Shown here in pieces: positions 47,001-57,599 of a DNA stretch of 64,000 nucleotides; positions within the stretch are counted from its first letter, which is position 1, and every line of letters starts with the position of its first letter. The notes below the pieces were generated by a model that ran no database searches, was not told the DNA's origin, and saw only the letters and a program-made list of their open reading frames with translations. Made by a program: the position numbers and the translations under genes. The stretch spans positions 23,187,395 to 23,251,394 of the forward strand of contig JARZZO010000002.1 in assembly GCA_030544215.1 (NCBI GenBank). The letters run 5' to 3'. Origin of the DNA: Zantedeschia hybrid cultivar (Eukaryota; Streptophyta; Magnoliopsida; Alismatales; Araceae).

Positions 47001-48560
47001 AATTATATATCTGACTTTCTAAAATATTTCTAGCATGCAACAGAGGAATATATATATATATAGTAAATAGTAAATAGTAAATATTGACAAAGGAAATAGT
47101 AAATATTGACAAACTTCATTATTTCAAAGGAGATGATAACCAATGATGGCATTGTTATCCAACTTAACCAAGGGACATAATAATCTTTTCATTTTTTTAG
47201 TAAGTGGATGGTGGCATAATAACTTTTTCATACTTTAGTTAAGACTTAATCATGCATAGTTTGGTTAAAGGGACAGAGAGCAACTCAATAGCAAATATGA
47301 TACTATGTTATTATAATGATGACACATGTGATAGTGTAACTAAGAGTGGCATAATTGATATTTTGCATGCAAGGATGGTTAATATGAAATTATCCCATCA
47401 TATTATCATGGTCTTGCTATACAGATAACTAAAGCACCTTGAGAATACCACCTGAAAAGCAATTGAGATCCAAGTTTAGTAATAAGGTATCAACAACCAA
47501 CCTCCACCAGAAAAGAAGTGACCAAATCTGCATCTATATCCTTATAATCCAAACTCCTGTATCAGAACCTAAAGAATTCCAAATCCCACACAGAAAAAAC
47601 TGCTATAGCAAAATATAATTAATTCTGATTCACACACAGCAATGTACCTCATAAACAATAATGGCCAGGATAGCCCGTGATGTTTCTGCAAATTAAATTT
47701 TCCTGGCAGCCTCAATATCAGGCTGCTGTTTGAGAATCAAATGCATGTTTTACCAACATGAAGTTACTAGCATCATCTGTATTATTCAACCATGTGGAAG
47801 ATCCAATGCACCACGACCCATCAAAAAAATAAGATTACCGCTTTCTCATCTTGTGCAAAACTAAGAACAATTAAACTACACTAACAAATCAGCAACAGAT
47901 GCCCCCAAGAAATCTAGTCACTCGATTCAACTTGAGACCCACTGTTTCAAGTAAATCACTAAAAGACGCAGAAGAGATAAACAACAGCATCAAGCAGAAA
48001 GAATAGAGGAACAAGTCCCAAAACCCCAACCCTCTACTTCACCAGCCATCCCCACCTCATTCTTCAGCTAAGTAGATAAGCACGAGAGATACTCAAACAT
48101 GAGGCGGGAGACGGAAAAACTAAAAGTAAAAAGTTGCCACCTTTGGAAGATAGGACGACAGACGAGTATGAGCATCTGAGCCCGGCGCCAGCGCATAGCT
48201 CAGAAGCGCCGCCACTACCCTCGATGTGAGCTTCCGCCTGAGCACGATCGTGAGGCGCACCGCCCGGACGATCCGGCGCACCTCCTTGGCGTACGCCCCG
48301 GTCTCGATCACCGCCAAGATATCCTTCAAATCTACAGAGTTTCGCGCACAGATCAACCCAACAAGAAATCAAAAGAAGATTCAGCACCACGCACAGAATC
48401 AAACCCTAAGGGAAGAAGATGCGAAGAAGAAGAAGAAGAAAAGGCGGATTTTAGGGTTACGCTGGAAGGTGGAAGGCCCGGCGGATGAGGTGGAATTGGA
48501 GGGCGCCTGGGGCTCCTTCATCTCCACGTCTTCGTGGCCGGGAGCATCCACGGCGGCCAT
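32005..48560 (-). CDS. RPN3: 26S proteasome lid subunit RPN3 (PSMD3 homologue), 494 aa, eight exons
   Basis: Exons on the minus strand: 48461..48560, 48141..48331, 34689..34826, 34450..34586, 33447..33501, 33208..33318, 32592..32831, 32005..32517 (1485 bases, stop included). Every junction is GT-AG and in phase. The protein starts MAAVDAPGHEDVEMKEPQAP and runs through HLKDILAVIETGAYAKEV, ELEIYCYLLVLIFLIDQKRY and KLRSKAPRFEAHSNQQFCRY. A PCI domain follows (about residues 245-425; HNLIVRLRHNVIRTGLRNIS, ISYSRISL), then a charged tail ending EEDDDEF. RPN3 is a scaffold subunit of the regulatory-particle lid, placed next to the deubiquitylating centre, and is essential in plants and yeast. Length agrees with other plant RPN3 proteins. 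Odd feature: intron 2 is 13,314 bp (34827-48140) and full of transposons; the other introns are 74-948 bp. Confidence 0.97.
33540..33920. mobile_element. Foldback MITE in RPN3 intron 4
   Basis: An imperfect palindrome of about 380 bp. The left arm AGAGAAC, then GCCAGGGG, GCGGTGCTTTTAT, CCTACATGGTCGTACA, AAATGAACAGTAAAA is mirrored by the right arm in reverse order. Its centre is near 33730. The flanks AACCATAAG and AACATAAAA could be a decayed 9-bp target duplication. It contains the GTCCGATC motif shared with other foldbacks here. Spliced out with the intron. Confidence 0.75.
34827..36791. other. RPN3 intron 2, 3' portion, no element recognised
   Basis: AT-rich intron sequence without a supported gene or a bounded transposon. 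A short frame at 35191-35418 lacks any domain. Confidence 0.5.
36792..37130. mobile_element. MULE-type foldback MITE with perfect 9-bp TSD (RPN3 intron 2)
   Basis: The 339-bp element starts GAGCAATGCGGTGCTG and ends CAGCACGTATTACTC, with TTTAAACTA on both sides (36783-36791 and 37131-37139). The arms pair over about 165 bases, for example GTTCAATCGGACAGCTGCAG with its inverted counterpart near 37090. A 9-bp target duplication with long terminal inverted repeats is the signature of Mutator-like elements. It has no coding capacity. Confidence 0.85.
37260..38150. mobile_element. Non-autonomous hAT element with 8-bp TSD (RPN3 intron 2)
   Basis: The 891-bp segment starts TAGGGATATCAATGG and ends CCGCTGACATCCCTA. 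The flanking octamers CACTGCAG (37252-37259) and CACTGTAG (38151-38158) differ at one base. Short TAGGGATRTCA ends and 8-bp duplications are typical of hAT elements. The interior repeats variants of AACGGATA and has no transposase frame. Confidence 0.8.
38759..40307. mobile_element. Solo LTR (1549 bp), TSD GTTTC (RPN3 intron 2)
   Basis: The segment begins TGTTAGTTTTAGG and ends GAATCCCAACA. GTTTC lies on both sides (38754-38758 and 40308-40312), and the ends form the short inverted TGTTRG/CYAACA pair of LTRs. A TATA-like TATAAA occurs within it. There is no primer-binding site or gag-pol, so it is a solo LTR. The overlapping frames at 39849-40215 are not genes. Copia affinity is possible but was not established. 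Confidence 0.9.
40313..41523. other. RPN3 intron 2, no element recognised
   Basis: AT-rich intron DNA with recurring short phrases (ATATCATCATGA; ATGGCTGACTAT) and a GA-rich microsatellite near 40960. No gene supported. Confidence 0.5.
41524..41672. repeat. Tandem repeat, about 39-bp unit, four copies
   Basis: Units begin at 41524, 41562, 41601 and 41640 and share GGAAAGGACT, TAAGAAAAGGCTAGC and GTGCAGTAG. The minus-strand frame across it (41498-41689) is only the repeat read in one phase. Confidence 0.8.
42138..42817. mobile_element. Non-autonomous hAT element with 8-bp TSD (RPN3 intron 2)
   Basis: The 680-bp segment starts TAGGCATGTTCGCG and ends AGTGAACAGCCCTA. The flanking octamers CTTGTCAG (42130-42137) and CTTGTCAT (42818-42825) differ at the last base. 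Subterminal regions repeat GGTTTGGTTTGG and its complement. This is a typical hAT MITE-like element without a transposase. Confidence 0.85.
43850..45800 (-). pseudogene. Decayed LINE ORF2 pieces (minus strand) in RPN3 intron 2
   Basis: At 43920-44340 the minus strand encodes a reverse-transcriptase zinc-binding segment: PLKVWILVWRTTLGRLPTCD, then NTNCLLCVQADENLDHIFVL. It is broken by a frameshift and stops. Near 45160-45290 a piece reading NLDFEKAHDRISW matches the reverse-transcriptase motif A region, and a diverged duplicate lies at 45000-45110. At 45600-45710 a SEEEIK segment fits the start of the reverse-transcriptase domain. Order and strand agree with one old, rearranged LINE. Nothing is functional. 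Confidence 0.6.
46147..46398 (+). pseudogene. LINE reverse-transcriptase fragment (plus strand)
   Basis: The frame reads LSKAPDQNRFPLLFLQHRL, then GILKAMLDFQ, then KILLVLIPKK. This follows the KAPGPDG...FF...IPKK pattern at the start of LINE reverse transcriptases, with the Pro-Gly-Pro loop altered. It is opposite in strand to the pieces at 43.9-45.8 kb, so it comes from a separate or inverted copy. Confidence 0.6.
46679..46950. repeat. Imperfect tandem duplication, about 150-bp period
   Basis: CATGGATCTTGACTAAAAC starts both units (about 46681 and 46831). Each continues with AGAAG, TACTTTATG and TTTGGATTTAGAT-like phrases in the same order. Confidence 0.7.
46951..48140. other. RPN3 intron 2, 5' portion
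   Basis: Holds a short (TA)n and AGTAAAT repeat near 47050-47110 and otherwise plain AT-rich intron DNA up to the exon 2 donor at 48140. No gene seen. Confidence 0.5.
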
Positions 48561-49450
48561 CTTCTCCTGTGAGGAGCAGATTGGAGTAGGCGAGAAGATG
48601 GGTGAAGGGAGGAGTGTGGATCTGCGATTAGGGTTTTCGACTCTTCCGCCGGAGACAGCGGCAGCACCGCACCACCGGAAAAGCCCAATTGTTGGCTTGC
48701 GATTTGGGTCGCCAGTACTACTCTGCCTTTTTACTCGCCTTCTCCCGAAGAAAGAAAAATAGATTAAAAAATACTTTTTATTTCGTTTCGTTCTCTTGGA
48801 TACATATATTATCTTTTTGTCCTCTACGGAAATATATTCGGATAGATACTTTTCATGCGTTATTCTAGATGCACATTTTAGGAGTAGATTTGAATATCTT
48901 GTTCTGCACTCACAGCTGTGCTCCACCTTTTCTGATTGGTATACTTATGTCATTTAAAAGATTAAATCCAACAAAAATAGAACCAGTTCCGTGCAAACCT
49001 AAGCAATTAAGGTTCTTCCTCATCGATCATCTCTTCATCTCTTTCTCTTCTGATCATAGTCACCAATGAAGGCTTCTACTGCAAACAATCGTTACTCTAC
49101 CATCTCTAGTCACATTTCGTCATGACTCTTATGTGTCTTCTGCTCGTCGTCGTCATTGTCAACTGTAGGCATCTTATTTTAAACAATATTACTTTGAGCG
49201 GACATTGATCGAAGATTCAATAGACATCTACTTAGATGAACTCAATGTTGGAAAACTATGTAAAAGAACTTATTCATATAAATTCCATCCTTCAAGTCCA
49301 TTTGAAAAGTCCAAACATAATGAACTCAATAAAAAGAATTCAAACTGAATACCTAAGTAGGTCAATGGTTTTACTTTAACTCATTAGCATATCTACAATT
49401 CTATATATTTTAGTCCAATGACTCATCTATAACTCTATCGAATCATGACT
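48561..49450. other. RPN3 5' flank
   Basis: The first 200 bases beyond the RPN3 ATG are GA/GC-rich and probably leader and promoter. No clear TATA box was found. AT-rich non-coding DNA follows. Confidence 0.45.
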
Positions 49451-49451
49451 A

Positions 49452-49870
49452 AAATAAACATAAAATATGTTAGATTCTTTCTCTACTTATTTTAAGAATT
49501 GATGGTATGTTTCATTTTCTTTAACATCTAAGTTAAAGTTTAAATATATTTATATGTATTTCTTTCATCATCACGTTGGACTCTTTTTTTATTCTTTCTA
49601 AGAACTAAGAGCAGATCTCATCTTCTTTTCTATATAAGTCAAGATTTAAATATGTTTATATGTCCTTTTTTTACCATTATATTAGATTCTTTCTCCACTC
49701 TTTTTAAGAATCGATGATATGTCCTCATTTTTACATCTAAGCCAAAGTTTAAACATACCTATATGTCCATTCACCATCATTAGAATTTTTATTTCACTAT
49801 TTCTAAAAACCAATGGCATGTTTTATCGTCTTGTTTATCTAAGACATCAATCATTTATATTTATTGATAG
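49452..49870. repeat. Diverged tandem repeat, about 104-bp unit, about four copies
   Basis: Phrases such as AAGTTTAAATATATTTATATG, TTAGATTCTTTCTC, TTTTTAAGAATCGATGATATG recur at intervals near 104 bp (for example about 49530, 49634 and 49738). The units are well diverged. No coding meaning. Confidence 0.6.
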
Positions 49871-52800
49871 TTAAAATAATCTTGTTTAATTGAAATTTAT
49901 GATGCAACATCATCAAGTTACTTTGCCATTCATTCTTACTTATAAATAAAACACTCCGTCACTCATTTCTTCAAGTTAGAAAAAGTGCAAGGAGATCCAC
50001 CATTCTAACATATTCATATCTTTTAGAAAATCAAGAGAGACACACTCCTAACTTAAGTCACGTAAAGTTGTTAGTCTTTTGGTTCAAGTTTTAATTCATT
50101 TAAATACTAACGAACTATAAAATAGTCGACGGAGATTAATGATATAATTCCATTTTTTTCTATCTTTCATTTCTCTCTCTTAATATTTTTTCATTTTTTT
50201 CGAGGGTCCTTATAAAAGAGATATTATCATGAGTTTATAAAGTTCGTTTTGTTAGTAAGTTGATTAAACTAACATAAACTAACCTTAAATGTGTGTCTAT
50301 GCTTAACCCCTTCCACACACACAACCAAAATATGAACATCTTATCCCTTCTAAAATCTAATTATAAAGTCTAAATTTGTTATCATATTCTTTTAAAATTT
50401 CAAACTTTTGAATCTATAATTTGAGTGGTGACCTTTCAAATTTTATTAATAATACAGACATTAGGTTTCTACATCAACAGACAAAGATTCGCCATTGTCA
50501 TTGTCAACAAGCAAAGACTAATCTCATTATTTTTGGACTTTTGTACAAAAGTCATCCTTATTTTACTAACTTACTGTATTAAGTACTATGAACCTAAAAA
50601 TCTGATAGATTCCGTTCTCATTCAAAGACATCCAAATTCTAACTAGTAAAAGACTTATTTTAGAAATATGATATATATGAAAGTTTTATAATTTTAAGTT
50701 ATCATTTTAATGGGAGTTGTCTCATATAATTTAATTTTTTTATGCAAAACTATACTTAAAATATAAGGGCTGTGTCAAGTAAATCTGTGTGCAAAATCTT
50801 AGTTCGTGCATAATTCAAGTTATAATTTTCGACCCACAAATTGAAATCTTAAATATACTCAAATTCTATTGTGCTATAGTTCTAATCTAACTCACAAATA
50901 TCTTACAAAGCTTTGTAGGTCATGATGAATTTTAATTATATTTTTTATTTTTTCTTAATTTAAATTTTAATCCTATTAAGACTTATTTTCTATTAATAGT
51001 CAATTTCAAAACTGATCATTAATATTTTTGACTCTTAAAGCATCTCAATTATCAAAATTGATCATCTACAAAGTTATATATCTTTTTATTCTCTTTCCAA
51101 CGATATCGACAATGTCTTAATTTGAGTTACGTATAGAAAGTTATCATCATTTTATTAAGTTGCTATTTAGTGCATCCGAACCTTAAATTTTTACCAAGTT
51201 AGTGAGCCACTCTCAGTAATATTATTGAGCTAATAAGCTTTCATAATTACTTAATTGGATTATATTCAATTAGTTAAACTTACTAATGGACTCTTATAAT
51301 TAATCAATTGGTCCATCTTAAATTCATAAATTTGTTAATGTATTGTAAACATGTATGACATAATATCAGCACCCTTTTGTCTTTCTCCTTGTAAATATTT
51401 CAACACATCTCCAGTGTCATTAGCACCATTTTTTCTGTATTGTTAGTACACTAATATTTTTTTAAATTAATAGAAATGAAGATAAGGTTTTTACAACCAC
51501 CTAAATGACTTGTCATCAAATCAACACCCGTTTTTAAATTAATGCCTACATTGTCTGCCATATCAATGTTGGTAACTTGACTTGTAGTTAGTCATGTTTT
51601 TTATATTGTGATCTTAACAAGTGAGATTTGTTTCGAGATGCCAATTTATGATTGTGTTCAACTACAAACTTTATGACATAATATTTGCTAGTAGCTCTAT
51701 TAAATATCTTCATTTCAATCTTGCAATCATATCTTGTTAATAGGTTATGCTTTTTAACTTTGTCATTTGTTTAATCTTTTTGACACATTTTTTAGCAGGT
51801 ATATCAAATTATTTTATCTTTCAGTTTACTAAAGTGATTATTATGATTTTTTTCTTTCTTGCATTAAAACCCATTTTTCTTTATCACACTAAAGATCATA
51901 CGTTTGTTCTTCTGATTTGAATTCCATTTCAAGTTTTAGAATCATTTTCGAAGGGGTCGTTATCTCCGTTATATGCATTTCAAATATATCATTTACATCT
52001 TTTCGTTCATTTTATTCATGACCACTTCCTCTTTCATCTATATGTTGAAGTCCCCAAATTCTAGCCTCTTTGAAACAATAGATAATTTCTCACAATTTTC
52101 TAGTATTAAAATGTCAATGCTGTGAAAAAAAAATTATTACAATTAAACACAATATAAGATCACAAAAAGAATAGGGTTAGTAAGTTAGCATGGTTTTAAG
52201 TCAAGATTGAATGGTCACAAAAAAAAAAAAAAAGAGAGAGATCATGCTTCCACACAATTTTAAAGTTTTAAAGTCTAATAGGGTTAGTAAGTTAGCCTAG
52301 TTTTATGTCAAGATTCACAAAAATCTAATCATAATCGAATGTAACATGGAACAACAAGCTAACTATTAGGTAAATGGTTGTATCCAAACCTAGAAATTAT
52401 TGAGTCAATTGTTTTCATGTCAAGTTTGGACACCTTTTAACATATATACTATTAAGCCATGATGAGTAATCTAAATGCACACATTATTTTTTCTTCATCA
52501 TCATTTTTTTTTACCGTGATCCTTTTGACAACAAATTTAATGGCTTCACTTCCCAATATTGCTACTTGCTCAGTACCAAATGTTTGCTATTAGTGGAGTT
52601 GTTGTAGCCCATTTTATTGCCGCTTCTTTTTGACATAGAGTTTGTTTAGGAATATAAACTTTTAAGAATATTAGAAAATTTTCAATTTAAACAATTTTAG
52701 ATCATGGGTGAATTGAGAGTGAGAATGACGTATGTTTTTTCACACATTTTACCTTATCTATGTAGAGATTAAGATATTAAAAAAAACTTAGAAACTATAA

Positions 52801-53585
52801 ACGATTATAGCTATAAAGAATATGTTCTTTAAGTTTTACGACGTTATCTCAAAATAATTCCATATTCTTTTTATGTTTCTAAAGGTGAATTTACTTATCT
52901 AAGAAAAACACTCTAAAGAGGATATTGGCTTCGTCAAGATTTCACAAAAATGGTACCTACAATGATAGTGAGTTGATGATGATGATGTTAAAGAGAATCT
53001 TCACAATAGACACCTCATTGACAAGCCTTTTGTCGAAGGTTCATATTAGTGTCCATACTCATAAACCCAAGATAGAGGACAATGATAAAGAAGAAGCAAA
53101 TTGTATAGAAAAACATGTGTAGGAGTTTTGAGAGGGGGGGGGGAGGGGTGGTTGGTGGTGGAGGGCTCATACTTTACTTCAGGGAAGAGGAGTTGTGATT
53201 TTCGAGAGAAATCAATTATTTCATGCCTACGTAAAATTATAGTGGTGAAAATGAAAGTGATTGAATAGGGTATAGTTCATGCATTATTCCATTCTATGAT
53301 GGAATAGAATACTAGTTCGAACATTAGTTGATTCTATGTTTTTAACTTAAATAGAATGCCAATAACGGCCTTGTTCTTCATTTATTTACCAACTTTTTTT
53401 GAAATGAAGATATACTTATAAGTTAGGCGTATGCTTACAAGGGTTTTGGGAACAAGTTTTAGACAATTTTTCTCTAAAAATATAAGACAATTTTTCTCTA
53501 AAAATATATTTTAAGAATAAAAATGAAACATGAATTCTATGTAGACTAACCTCTCCTAATTTTTAAACAGAGTCAACTTTTCATT
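49871..53585. other. AT-rich non-coding DNA
   Basis: About 3.7 kb with low GC and many homopolymer runs (poly-A near 52215; a G-rich patch at 53138-53160). A 40-base direct repeat containing AATAGGGTTAGTAAGTTAGC occurs at 52170 and 52280. No gene, RNA or bounded element could be supported. Confidence 0.5.
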
Positions 53586-53629
53586 AAAGACACATCCATC
53601 TCTCCAAAGAGTAAAGACTGGTCCCACAT

Positions 53630-53850
53630 CATGGAATCGGATCCTTTATTCCATTTTCTCAACATGCTCCGTGTTCCATTTTTTCTCATTGGGCCACCTG
53701 TATCGTATACCCACGTCATTAAATTAAATAGAGAGAAACAGAAAGGGCAGCGGCTTTCTCTCTCCTCACAAAAAACCTACTTAATTACGATTTTCTCTCT
53801 CCCATCTCTTCCTCTCCATCTCTCATCTGGCCACGTCCACACAAAGTTAC
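53630..53850. repeat. Inverted repeat, left arm (partner 57925-58128)
   Basis: Shares with the reverse complement of 57925-58128 an ordered series: GTGTTCCA, CTCATTGGGCCAC, ACGTCATT, CTCTCTCCTCAC, AAAACCTAC, CCATCTCTTCCTCTCC, CTGGCCAC. The pair brackets the solo LTR and the gypsy fragment. Confidence 0.75.
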
Positions 53851-53971
53851 CCTTCCCTCTCAACAACTCCGCCATGCCTAGTCATGTTCGGGGTCCCTTG
53901 TCAGCTCTAGGCTAACCAAGTAGTCCATTCTTCTCTTATTATTGTTGTTCGAAAGGATTGGATAGAGTTGG

Positions 53972-56084
53972 TGTAAGGATTGAGGTTTCGGATCCGGTTA
54001 TCGGGTCAGTTTCGGATCCCGTTACCGGGTCAGTTTCGGAGTTTGATCTTTTGGTTTGGGCCCTTGTGGGGTTGGGGCTTGGGTTCCTCAAACTCGACGC
54101 GGTTCAAATGGCGTCCAACGATGTGGACGCGTTTTAGGCTGTGTCACGTGGACGCCACGTGGGCTGGCTTTGAACCGCGAGAGTACGGCCCCGGTCTTAT
54201 CGTCTGAATGGCGTCTTGCATGGTCGACGCCATTCAGAGTCCGGCCCTGGCATGTCAATGTACGACCCGTCTTGTCGTCTGAATAGCGTCGGTCTTGGAT
54301 GACGCATTTTAGCTAGTTTCGATTTGACCCCGCGAGCCTTCTCTCCTTCCCCTCATTTCTCTTCTCTCTCCTCTCTTCCCTCCGATCCTCCAGTGCCCCT
54401 TTCCCCCTTCTCCTTCCTTTCCTCTCCCCATTCCTCCTCTCCCTCCACTCCATCAACTTCATAACTTCCTCCACTACTACCACCACTTTTTCCGCGGCGC
54501 ATTTCTCTCCGGACGGCAGCCGACGTCCTGGTGGAGTAACAGCCTCCACGTCGGTACCGGCGGCGGCGTGTAGTGAGGCGGTTCGACGGCTTAGAGTTAG
54601 GAGGAGTTCAAATAACTGGTAAAGTGACGATCCCCATTGTGTTTTGTTTAAAACCATATTTTTTCCTACTTTTGGAGCATGTTTAGGGGACCTTTGAAGT
54701 GAAAATGTTAACCTTGTAAATGAGGAATGAAAGGTTTTTAATGGATATTTCGATTCTCCTCCTCTCCGTTTGTATTGTGTTTTTATGCGATTTGGGAGAG
54801 AAATTCCACCCCGTGGATTGGGGGAAGGTGGAGGAAGAACCTGTCTGTGAGGGTTAAATAACGTCGGGGGACATCGACACCATTTAAAAGGCGGCTTCCA
54901 CCCACGACGCGATTTAACCCCAGATAACAGACTCTGTCTCTGGACTGAATGGCGTCAAGGGACAGCGACGCTATTTAAATGAGGACATCCGTGAACGACG
55001 TGTTTTAGATCATCTTCTGTGGACACTTTTCACATGAACCAGTTTAGGAGTCTTGAATGACGTCAGCCTTGGGCAACACGATTCAAGACAGAATCTCATT
55101 AATTCCTGCAATTAACATGTGTTTACATTGCTAGATAGTTTAGTTAATTGCATGCTTGAAATCATATTTGTGGACGATGGATTCTACGTGATCGGATCGC
55201 ACCGTGTTGCGTTTTATGCGATCATGGGCCTAGAATGACAGTTGTTAGCGCTTAGGCACACTGTGTCGGTGTGGGAGTGACACAACGCCAATGTGGGAGT
55301 GGCGGGGTGACGCCTAGAGAGAGGGTCACTTGGTGTACCCCGGGGTATAGCTAGTATCGGTGTGAGAGTGGTATCTTCGGAGTGTCACTCGTGCTGGGGG
55401 AAGCAGAACCACCTGTAGCCTGTCAGGCCGGAGTAGCCAGCGCGTTATCCGAGGGGTTGTTGTTTGGTCTCAGCGGGTCGATATTTTCCACGTTCGGCCG
55501 TGTGGTTTGCGTGTTTTGCCGAGACACTGGTTGTGGACTCCGTGATGGACTGGTTTCAGAGTTGTGCATGTTATATTTTGAATGCATGCGTTTTATATCG
55601 AAATTTAGGAATTGTGTTTACTGCTTTACTTGCTTAAATTATCTATATTTGTGTTGTTGTACTTATGGGTGTGTGAGTGGATGGTGGGGATCGAAGGATC
55701 CCTACTGAGTCTTTTCGATGAGACCGATCCCTGTGGTTTTCAGGTGATGGTTCTAGGCAGACGTAGCAAGAAGAGTGTTGCCTTGGGTTGCGCGCCAGCA
55801 GCCGCTGTTTCAGGATATGCCCCGATGTAATTGTTATTTTATTTTATGGCTTGTACGCTTAATTATTTCTTTTCAGTTGGAGTATGTAATTATTTGTTGA
55901 GTTGAGTCGAATTGTAATAATTTTTAATTCTTGCACTTTCTTTACAATTCGATGCAATGTAAATGTTTAACTTAGTTTATCATTTATTTCCCAGACTTAT
56001 CAAGATCCTGGTTTGGCTCCAAATTAACGATTCGGTATCCATTTAGTAATCGGATCTCCGATTATAGGGTAGCGGGTCGTTACA
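53972..56084. mobile_element. Solo LTR (2113 bp), TSD GTTGG
   Basis: The segment begins TGTAAGGATTG and ends GGGTCGTTACA, with GTTGG on both sides (53967-53971 and 56085-56089). The TGTAA/TTACA ends and the internal GGATCCCTACTGAG-like motif fit LTRs of plant Ty3/gypsy chromoviruses. No internal domain follows, so this is a solo LTR and not the 5' LTR of the integrase fragment downstream. It contains six hairpin modules. The frames at 54313-54657 and 55382-55830 lie inside the LTR and are not genes. Confidence 0.85.
54104..55087. repeat. Six 34-bp hairpin modules in the solo LTR
   Basis: Modules lie at 54104-54137, 54204-54237, 54279-54312, 54854-54887, 54944-54977 and about 55053-55086. Each has a 12-base arm ending in CGTC, a 10-base spacer and an inverted 12-base arm. 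The best is perfect: CTGAATGGCGTC, spacer, GACGCCATTCAG. The others show mostly C/T and G/A changes from that consensus. The arms resemble ACGT-type (GACGTC) or GGCGTC half-sites. Confidence 0.85.
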
Positions 56085-56494
56085 GTTGGCCTGTGTTTTC
56101 ATTGTAGAACCCATTTTTGGTGGAGAAAATTTGGATTTGGATCCAGTATTAAGGCTTCCGTTGTTTCGTTGGGGATCTTCAAGACGAAGGCAATGACATT
56201 CAAGATGGGCCCATGAGATAGGGGGTCATAGACTTTTAGGATGGGCTTATGACTGTTGCCATCGAGGAGAGCTCCATCTCCCGACCTCGTCATTTTTAGA
56301 ATAAGAAAAGGAAGAGGAGGAAGAAAAAGATGTTCAATAAGACATAAGGCGGGCGTGCTCAACAAGGTATAAGGCGGGCGTGCTCAACAAGGTAGTTGAT
56401 GCGTTGAGTAGGATGGTGATGTTATTGGGTACCATGATAGTTTGGCCCAATTCTACAAGAGGTAATGGAAGGAAAATATGTTGGTTTCTTTATT

Positions 56495-57560
56495 ATTGAT
56501 GGTTTTCTGCTCCATGGAGTGCAATTGTGTATACTTGAGTCCTCTCTACGTAAGAAGATCATTAAAGAATTGCATGGTGATGGGACTTTGGCAGAGACAA
56601 GACATTGCCCTTAGTGTCTAAGGATTTCTATTAACCTAAGTTGAAGAGAGATGTGATGCGATATGTGGAGCAATGCCGCATATGCCAAGTTTCTCGAGGG
56701 GTGGCTACTAATGCAGGACTCCATATTCCTCTACTTGTTCCCACCGCACTATGGAGAGAGGTTAGTATGGACTTTGTACTTGGTCTTCCTTGTCTTCAAA
56801 GTGGTATGGATTATGTCATGGCGGTGGTAGACATATTTTCCAAAATGGCACACTTTATTCCTTCTAGAAAGACAATGGATGCATCTCATATTGCTACATT
56901 ATATTTTGAAGAGATTGTACGTCTGCGTGGTGTTCCTCTACTATTACATCATATCATGACACTAAGTCATAAGTCACTTCTGGCGAAGTCTGTGGGTTAC
57001 ATTGGGCACTAAGTTGCAGTTTAGCAGTGCATATCATCCTCAAACAAATGGTCAAACTGAGGTTGTGGATAGAAGCCTTGGTAATTTATTGCAGAGTTTG
57101 GTTGAAAGTAAGCCAAAGCAGTGGGATTTGGCTTTACCACAAGCTGAATTTGTCTTTAATAGGTCCTAAAATCGTAGCACCTCGCAAAGAGCCCGTTTGA
57201 GATTGTTTACGAGTTTAATCCTTATAGTGTTCTGGATCTTTCTCCAATTCCTCATAAGGAGTGATTCAATGGCAAAGCTGATGACTTTGACTGAGCACTT
57301 GAAGTCTGTTCATGAGGAGATACATGCATAGATTGAAGAAAGCAACAATCGATATAAGGAAGCTGCAAACAAGCCTAGAAGGTATGTGTCTTTTGAAGAA
57401 GGTGACTTGGTCTGGCCAATTCTCACTAAGGATCATTTTCCATCGGGCAAGTATGGCAAGTTGAGTCAGAGGAAGGTGGGTCCCTTTGAGATTGTGCAAA
57501 AAATTAGTGACATCGCTTATTGAAGCTTCTAAGTCATCTACGGACTTCTAAAGTGTTCAA
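56495..57560 (+). pseudogene. Ty3/gypsy integrase remnant
   Basis: Plus-strand pieces in changing frames follow the gypsy integrase order. First a decayed zinc-binding region (KELHGDG ... RYVEQCRICQVSRG). Then the catalytic core start (WREVSMDFVLGLPCLQSGMD, YVMAVVDIFSKMAHFIP, with the first two catalytic Asp). Then after 57000 an out-of-frame segment (FSSAYHPQTNGQTE-like) and a C-terminal part (FEEGDLVWPILTKDHF, KLSQRKVGPFEIVQKISD). Multiple stops, frameshifts and a deletion make it non-functional. No reverse transcriptase lies upstream. Confidence 0.8.
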
Positions 57561-57599
57561 TGTCAAACACTGGTGTGCTATATGGATGATTCTTCTAAT

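Noticed and set aside
48226..48762. 178-codon plus-strand frame
   Set aside because: Antisense to RPN3 exons 1 and 2 and leader; no domain.
53972..56500. 5' LTR of a gypsy element whose integrase lies at 56.5-57.6 kb
   Set aside because: GTTGG on both sides of the LTR shows it is a separate solo LTR; no primer-binding site or gag/RT follows.
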